The translations under genes and the position numbers were made by a program. From contig QRFJ01000774.1 in assembly GCA_006176705.1 (NCBI GenBank), forward strand, positions 124,001 through 188,000: a stretch of DNA of 64,000 nt. The letters run 5' to 3'. Positions within the stretch are counted from its first letter, which is position 1. The number at the start of each line of letters is the position of its first letter. The notes beneath the pieces were generated by a model. The model was not told the DNA's origin. It searched no databases and saw nothing but the letters and a program-made list of their open reading frames with translations. This document shows, in pieces, positions 57,572-64,000 of the stretch. Source of the DNA: Cocos nucifera. Its lineage: Eukaryota > Streptophyta > Magnoliopsida > Arecales > Arecaceae.

Positions 57572-59849
57572 TGAAGGGAAATCCTGATTTCTCGGTCCAG
57601 GTTCATCCAGATCTGATTAGATCAAGAGATATATTTCAAAAATTTTCTCTTGACCTTAATCAGATCTTGATATGTTTCAGATCTGATTCTTATTATTTTA
57701 ATAAATAAAATAAAAGAAGATAAATTAAATCAAATTCAATTTACCTGATTTGGGTAATCCTATTACCCTGTAGATGATCCTGATTGCAGCGGAAGGTTCT
57801 GGATCTTAGCCACGCAAGCGCCTGGCCTCTACCGGTATCCACTCGGGTTGGATCTGGAGAACCTCTTCTTCTCTATCACACCTCCAAAAATCAGATCTGG
57901 ATCTGATCTGGAGGATCTTCAAAACTCTTTTGAAGATCTGCAGTCGTCCTTTTGCAGCAGCGCAGCCTTCTTGCTTTTGATCGCCTTTCCTTGATCTGAA
58001 TCGCACCAAACTAAATCCAAAACACTTTTGGACGTGGAGAGCAAGGGGAGAAGAGACTATGGCATGGAGAAGGAGGGGAGAGGCAGCCTTGGGGCATGGG
58101 AAATCTCATTCAATAAGACTTTTGATTAGGGTTGGGCGCAGGGTCTTATTTATAGACTAAGCGTGATCCAACTCCTCTTCCTCTCAACCAATCACAACCC
58201 TTTGTGAAATCAGATCTAAATCTGATTGGTTGGAATAGAGACCCCTGGATTCCTCCTTAGAGGGCGCCTAAGACCAGTCAAACTGGATTCTTAGTAGAAC
58301 TCTGATTGGAATCCAAAAGGGAGGTGGAGTCCTTGTCCAACAAGGACTCCTAGGCGCCTCCTACTTGGGCTCACGCCACCCTTGGCGTGCGCCCTTCTCC
58401 TTGCCAGGTTCTGGCAGGGGGACAGGCCCCCACCAGCTCTCCAATAGGTGCATGACATGTGGTCAAAAGTCAAAGGGTCAATGGTCAACGTTTGACAGTC
58501 AAAGGTAGACTTTTGACCAAAGTCAAAGAACAAGAAATGGCAGGTGACCAAAAATGGCAGGTAATGTCTTACAAATAAGACAACCTATTCTGACTTGGAC
58601 AACCTCCAGTCAGACCATATGAAGGCCTCTGATTGAGCACAAACTCCTTTGGCTCAGTCAGGACAACTTATTTATGATAGTAAAAGAAGAACGTTAGGTT
58701 CAATCGAGTGCTAGCACGATTTCCTTGAACCTAATTGAATCTCATTCAGATCAATTGAACTAGATCAGTTCAATTGATGATCACCAGATTCAAACCCTTG
58801 TTTGTGTGACCCAGTTAGGTTCAGTTCTGTATGGTAATGGGATATGTCATGATCTCTATCATAGACATCATCGAAACTCCTTTCGATGGATCAGAACTCT
58901 TCTGATTCGAACAGCTAGAATGATCGATCATCTAAATCATTCTAATTGCTCCCAAAATCCACCAGTGACACCTAGCAGTATATGGTGGCAACCCATCAGA
59001 GCTGAATGCGAACCTCTTGGTGCAGCTACCTGTGTGATTCAGTTCTTCTATCTTGAGCCCCGATCAGATTAGGGTTAAGGTGAACTCGTCAAACCCTAGT
59101 CTCTGTCATATGATGTAATCATTCGATTCGAGTCCAATGTGAAAATCTAAATAGAAACTCTTTCTATTATTTCACTCTACCATGGCCATGGATTTCTGGA
59201 CTTGATTCTCATGATCATCATAGGGCTACTCCTCTACCACCGAGGTAGATAGATCCCATCTTGATGCAATCCAGTTCCTACAATGAACATGCTATAGCCA
59301 ACATACACCTCAGGGTTCCATATGGCTAGGAGACCGAGTAATGGTGTAGTCAAACTATAACACCCTCAAGGTGAACTGCCGATGCATCTCAGGTCAAAGA
59401 ACCAGACACACTACTGCAGCATCGAGTCAGTCATTGACGAGAAGGTAGACTTCCTAATGACTACTCGAGGTGGTCACGCTCAGTGCCCTCGTTCTCTAAC
59501 GAGTACCTGTACTCTCGCTCCGGTGTCTCCACACCGTAGACTCAAGACTCATCTACTAAAGAGAAGCGATCGTACACCAACCTTCCGGATCAATCACCAT
59601 CCTCGTGATGATCCTATGGTCGGGAGCTGTTTATGAGTTAATAATGATTATTCATGTCTTAAATTTTCAACTCTTGAAAATATGAATTATCATTACCATT
59701 AACTCAAAGGATGTATCACAGACACTAAATACACATGTGTGATAGAAAATAACCCATTTCATTAATTATAGTCAAAATTACAATTTTGCCCCTAGAAGTG
59801 TATTACAAGTGTCAGCCAATTCTGGCTTCTAGGGCACATATATCTAACA
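57572..59849 (-). repeat. Element I 3' LTR (2.28 kb)
   Basis: Minus strand TGTTAGATATATG at 59849 to GGATTTCCCTTCA at 57572. Palindrome 59634-59706; TATA box reverse complement at 58147-58155. The polypurine tract AAGTGGGAGAT (reverse complement) is at 59850-59860. Confidence 0.93.
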
Positions 59850-59860
59850 ATCTCCCACTT

Positions 59861-61449
59861 GTCCTAAAGCCAATTGGCTACAAGTCTAAGTCCCATCTTC
59901 TCAAGGTGGGCTTCGATCTTCTGCTGGCCCAACGGCTTTGTAAGTGGGTCTGCCACATTATCTGCGGAGTTGACTCTCTTGACCTCAACGTAACCTTTCT
60001 CAAGGTAATCGCGGATGAGAGATGGTATCACCGTTTGCTTGGAACTCTTCCAGCACAAACAGTCTGCCAGATGTCGACTTTCGATCATCTATATCGGACA
60101 TGAAGTCCGAGTCTGTGTATCCCTGGAACTTGGAGTTCTCCATTACCAAAGACCAACATCATATCCTTAGTTCTTCTCAAGTACTTAAGGATACATTTCA
60201 CAGAAGTCCAGTGTTCTTCACCTGGATTTGACTGATATCTGCTTGTGACACTCACAGCATGGGCTATATCAGGTCGTGTACATAGCATGGCATACATGAG
60301 GCTCCCTATTGCAGAAGCATAAGGGATCTTGCTCATGCGTTCTATTTCCTCAGGTGTGCTGGGGCACATCTTCTTGGAAAGATGAATACCATGTCTGAAG
60401 GGTATTAATCCCCTCTTAGAGTTTTCCATACTAAACCTCTTTAGTACTTCCTCTATGTACATCTTCTGTGAAAGTCCTAGCATCCTATTCGGTCTATCCC
60501 TATAGACCTTAATTCCTAGAATAAAGGATGCTTCACCTAGGTCTTTCATGGAGAATTCCTTGGACAACCACATCTTGACTGATGTCAACATGGGAATATC
60601 ATTCCCAATAAGGAGGATGTCATCCACGTACAATACGAGGAAGACAACAGCGCTCCCACTGACCCTTTTGAAAACACATGGTTCCTCTTCATTTTTGATG
60701 AAACCAAACTTTTTGATCACATCATTGAAACGAGTGTTCCAGCTCCGAGATGCTTGCTTAAGTCCATATATGGACCTTTGCAGCTTGCAAACCTTGTGAT
60801 CAGTATCACTGGATGTGAAACCTAGCGGCTGTTCCATATAGATATCTTCCTCAAGATATCCATTTAGGAATGCCGTTTTCACGTCCATTTGCCATATTTC
60901 ATAATCGAAATAGGCTGCAACAGCAAGCAATGTGCGGATGGATTTTAGCATAGCTACCGGGGAAAAGGTATCCTGATAGTCAATGCCTTCACGTTGACTA
61001 TAACCTTTTGCCACCAGTCTAGCCTTGAATGTCTCCACATTCCCATCTGCACCAATCTTTCTCTTGAAGATCCATTTACACCCAATAGGTACTATACCTT
61101 CTGGTGGATCTACCAAGGTCCAGACTTGGTTTGAGTGCATCGAGTCGATTTCTGACTTCATTGCCTCAAGCCATTTCTCGGAGTCGATATCTGATATCGC
61201 CTCGTTGTAGGTTTTGGGATCATCACCATGAGCACCATTACCTATGAGGAACATTTCCTCTACATCCTCTGAAATAATACCTAAGTATCTTTCAGGGGGA
61301 CGGGAAACTCTTTCCGATCTACGAGGTGGAGGAGGTAGTGTTCTTATTGGCTCAACCTGATTTGGTTCCACTTGGTCCTTAGCTCGTTCTGCTTGTGAGA
61401 CTTTCTCATCAAGCTTAATCTGCTTTCCAATGCCACTATCTTGAATAAA
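59861..61449 (-). pseudogene. Element I reverse transcriptase with deleted RNase H
   Basis: A long open frame from just after the UAG through the linker PIRTLPPPPRRSERVSRPPE, then RT with QMDVKTAFLNGYLE and LYVDDILLIGND, to FGNGELQV near 60135. There one extra T shifts the frame. RNase H then reads ADCLCWKSSKQTVI joined straight to PSLIRDYLEKGYVEVKRVN. The join is at about 60024-60037, the same break as in D, and drops the MEAEY and DNN motifs. A further 20 bp around FVCNGGAVS is missing. The end GLRLVANWL is intact. Confidence 0.9.
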
Positions 61450-62330
61450 CTATTTTTCAAGAAATATGGCATGTCGACTCACAATCACATTGTGGTCTTC
61501 TGGAATGTAGAAATAGTATCCTAATGACTCTTTAGGATATCCTATGAATCGAGCTCTAAAGGACCTAAACTCTAACTTGTCCGCTTGTTGTCTTTTGACA
61601 TGAGCCGGACAACCCCAAATTCTGAGATGACTCAGACTTGGTTTCTTACCGTGCCATATCTCATACGGTGTGGTAGGAACGGTTTTAGAGGGAACCCTAT
61701 TCAGTAAATAGATTGAAGTTAATAATGAATGTCCCCAAAGAAAATCTGGGAGGTCTGTGAAGCTCATCATGGATCGAACCATATCCAATAGAGTCCGATT
61801 TCTCCGTTCTGAAACCCCGTTGAGTTGAGGTGTTCCTGGTGGAGTCCATTGAGAGACTATGCCATTTTCCTTAAGATAGTCTAGGAATTCCCGGCTAAGG
61901 TATTCACCTCCTCGATCTGATCGAAGAACCTTAATGGGTTTTCCAGTTTGTTTTTCTACTTCATGTCTGAATTCTTTGAACTTTTCAAAAGGCTTCAGAC
62001 TTGTGTCTCATAAGATACACATACCCATACCTAGACAGATCATCGGTAAAGGTAATGAAGTAGACAAAATTGCCTCTAGCCGGCACATCGAATGGGCCGC
62101 ACACATCAGTATGTACTAGGGCAAGGAGATCTGTGGCCCTCTCCCCATGTCCAACAAAAGGGAGTTTAGTCATTTTGCCTTGAAGACAAGATTCACAAGT
62201 TGGATATGACTCAAAAGTCAATGGACTCAATAGCCCATTTTTCTCCAATTTGTTAATCCTATCTTCTGCTATATGACCTAATCTCAGGTGCCATAGATAT
62301 CTGTCGTTTGGACTATCCCTAGGTCGTTTG
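61450..62330 (-). pseudogene. Element I integrase
   Basis: GAG-pre-integrase and core in two open pieces joined at a one-base insertion near 61987 (GAAGCCTTTTG). Here the stretch between the second Asp (RSDRGGEYLSREF) and the Glu (NGVSERRNRTLLDM) is not scrambled, unlike in D. The C-terminus HAIFLEK is followed by TAG (61450-61452), open in frame beyond. All DDE residues are present. Confidence 0.9.
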
Positions 62331-63603
62331 GCATTCACGTTTTGCTCGATAGTTAAAACAGGTACATCAATATGCAACTGATAAAGACCATTAACAATAA
62401 GGAAACCATTTGCAATTTTATTTCTTTCATAAAGAATGTTACAATGGTCCTTAAAGAAGGTGATCACATAACCTTCTTGTGCTAAGCATGAAACAGAAAT
62501 CAAATTCCTGCTAGCTGCAGGCACATAATAACAGTCTTTTAAAACTAAGTCTAAACCAGATGGTAATCGCAGAGGGTATGTTCCCACGGCTACTGCAGCA
62601 ACTCTTGCTCCATTACCGATGCGTAGGATCATGTCTCCATCCCTCAGCCTCCTGCTATCCTCAAGACCCTGCATAGAAGTGCACAGATGAGCACTAGAAC
62701 CAGAGTCAAGCACCCAACTGGATGCAGAAGAAACCGTAAGGTTAGACTCAATAACGAGCATACCTCCAGAAGGACCTTCCTTCTTGTTCTTCAGGGTGGC
62801 CAGGTAAGTAGGGCAGTTCCGCTTCCAATGGCCGTCGCTGTTGCAATGGAAACACTTTCCTTTGCCATCGACCTTTTTCTTCGGTTCTGCCTTCTTCTTC
62901 TTTGATCCTTCCTACCTTTTGCTTTTTCACAGACTTCTTTTTCTTTCCATAAGACTTTCTTTTGGAAGAAGTCCGTTCCATAGCAAGAACTGAGCCTTTA
63001 GAACCTTTCATAGAAAGCTCAGCGGTAACCAGCATATTCATTCAACTCGGCCAAGGAATTTTGAAGTTTATGCATGTGGTAATTCATGATGAATTGCCCA
63101 TATGCATCAGTCAAGGATTGCAGAATAATATCGTTCTGCAAGTCCAAGTCCAACTTCACACCGAGCTTCTCAAGCTCTTCCATGTCCTTGATCATTGTCA
63201 GACAGTGATCTTGGACTGACTGCCCATCACGCATCTTAGCCTTAAAAAGTCATTTCGTGACTTGATATTTGGCTGCGCGACTCTGTTCACCAAACATCTC
63301 CTGCAGGTGAGCCAACATTTGGCGAGCAGTCCCGATATCTTCATGTTGGCGCTGGAGCTCATCAGACATCGAGCCCAACATGTAGTATCTGGCCTTATTG
63401 TCTTCGTCAATCCATTTTTCCAGAGACGCTCTCTGTTCAAGTGGATGGACGAGCTGGTAAGGTGGGAGGGTCCTGGTCCAAAACATGGTGTTAACTTCTC
63501 TGAACCCAAAACAATTTTGTAGTTCCTGAGCCAATCTTTATAATTGGGTCCAGTCAGTCTATGTGTGTCTAGGATACGTGCCAAGTGGGTTGGACGCAGA
63601 CAT
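62331..63603 (-). pseudogene. Element I gag and protease
   Basis: Start ATG at 63603 (MSASNP), with an immediate frameshift near 63585. Gag continues LDTHRLTGPNYKDWLRNYKI and KARYYMLGSMSDELQRQ. UGA at 63250-63252 in the context AAA TGA CTT, then LFKAKMRDGQSVQDHCLTM in the same frame. Another shift lies near 63038. In the lysine-rich linker (about 62905-62925) one extra base relative to A puts gag and PR in different frames, as in D. The knuckle CFHCNSDGHWKRNC is retained. The protease motif VLDSGSSAHLC is intact. Confidence 0.88.
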
Positions 63604-64000
63604 TTTCCTGTAGAGAGTCAAAGATTCTAGTTAGATACTGTAATTTTGACTTGACCAATTTGTTTAGGGATTTTATTTTTAAACAAATTAGCTCCCACTA
63701 TTTTCTCGGATCCCTACACTCCCTCTGTAGAGATGCGAAAATCTCCGCGATTGATGATTTCTAGTGGGTGGTGCGGTCTCACCAACTGACTCATCACCTC
63801 ACCTAACAGTTATTGGTGATGGGTTAGCCAATGAGTGAACAACTCTTGTTCAATGATTCTCTAATCATGGTGCACCCAAACTTGGTCTCTAATTCATGAA
63901 TCTCACCGTATCCGGAATATTGATCCACTCCTTAGTTAAGTCAGACCCACCATTTGCATAGACTGGGTTCCTAATTGGGTCTCTCACCGTATCCGAAATA
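63604..64000 (-). other. Element I leader, start only
   Basis: Near-identical to the D leader adjacent to gag (32280-32679, reversed). Non-coding. It runs off the window. Confidence 0.85.

Larger units (their letters stand above)
57572..64000 (-). mobile_element. Element I: large Ty1/copia element, close relative of D, 5' end beyond window
   Basis: Minus strand: 3' LTR (57572-59849), polypurine tract, RH remnant, RT, IN, PR, gag and the start of the leader at the window edge. It shares with D the GGATTTCCCTTCA LTR end, the gag UGA, the gag/PR frame offset, the IN/RT UAG and the RNase H deletion. Left target bases GAGCG lie in element H. Confidence 0.93.

Noticed and set aside
1..64000. Endogenous pararetrovirus or other viral insertion
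   Set aside because: All RT segments are copia type with integrase upstream and tRNA-Met PBS next to LTRs. No movement or coat protein motif was seen.

Overview
The window is intergenic plant nuclear DNA built almost entirely of nested LTR retrotransposons. I see no host protein gene, rRNA gene or tRNA gene. Most elements are Ty1/copia: gag - protease (PR) - integrase (IN) - reverse transcriptase (RT) - RNase H (RH) order, YVDD RT motif, primer-binding sites (PBS) resembling initiator tRNA-Met, 5-bp target duplications. There is also a broken CACTA (En/Spm) DNA transposon. Long copia LTRs, intron-bearing CACTA transposase and heavy nesting fit a large plant genome. A monocot such as a palm is my guess, but the sequence alone does not prove it.

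Layout, left to right. Element A (1-7401, minus) sits in the truncated 5' LTR of element B (plus, 7402-18432). B's pol is split by NA1 (minus, 11192-14565), a short element carrying only gag and PR. B ends inside the gag of a short-LTR element G' (minus, LTR 18949-19512), which itself lies inside a second gag-only copy, NA2 (19513-21076). Next come an unclassified AT-rich repeat, a SIRE-like solo LTR (21909-23319) and a CACTA end with transposase (23487-25327). The CACTA is cut by element C (minus, 25328-30494), which runs into a 1000-N assembly gap (30495-31494).

Right of the gap is element D (plus, to 38734), the most complete member of the large 2.3-kb-LTR family. D lies in an LTR fragment (D2, 38735-40391), which lies in the LTR of F (minus, 40392-42757). 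Then come a G fragment with its LTR (plus, to 44290) and the 3' end of an NA copy (NA4, to 45395). A complete gag-only element NA3 (45924-55314, TSD CTTCT) follows; its 5' LTR is interrupted by a complete Tork-like copia element K (48913-54789, TSD TGATC). A short-LTR element H (55513-57571) is cut by element I (minus, 57572 to the window end), a close relative of D.

Main observations. (1) The D2-F-G-NA4 block looks like the missing other half of the NA2-G'-B-A nest, but in inverted orientation: flanks, 5-bp target sites and LTR pairing all match. This means either an inversion or inverted duplication, or a scaffold joined wrongly at the gap. (2) In the large family an in-frame UAG between IN and RT is present in all five scorable copies. 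An in-frame UGA in gag is shared by A, D and I. A roughly 197-bp deletion removing RNase H catalytic residues is shared by D and I. Together these suggest that a defective sublineage kept transposing. (3) A 73-bp imperfect palindrome of constant length in the LTRs keeps its pairing through compensating changes between copies. (4) The NA copies form a gag-only family whose LTR ends contain an embedded old PBS.
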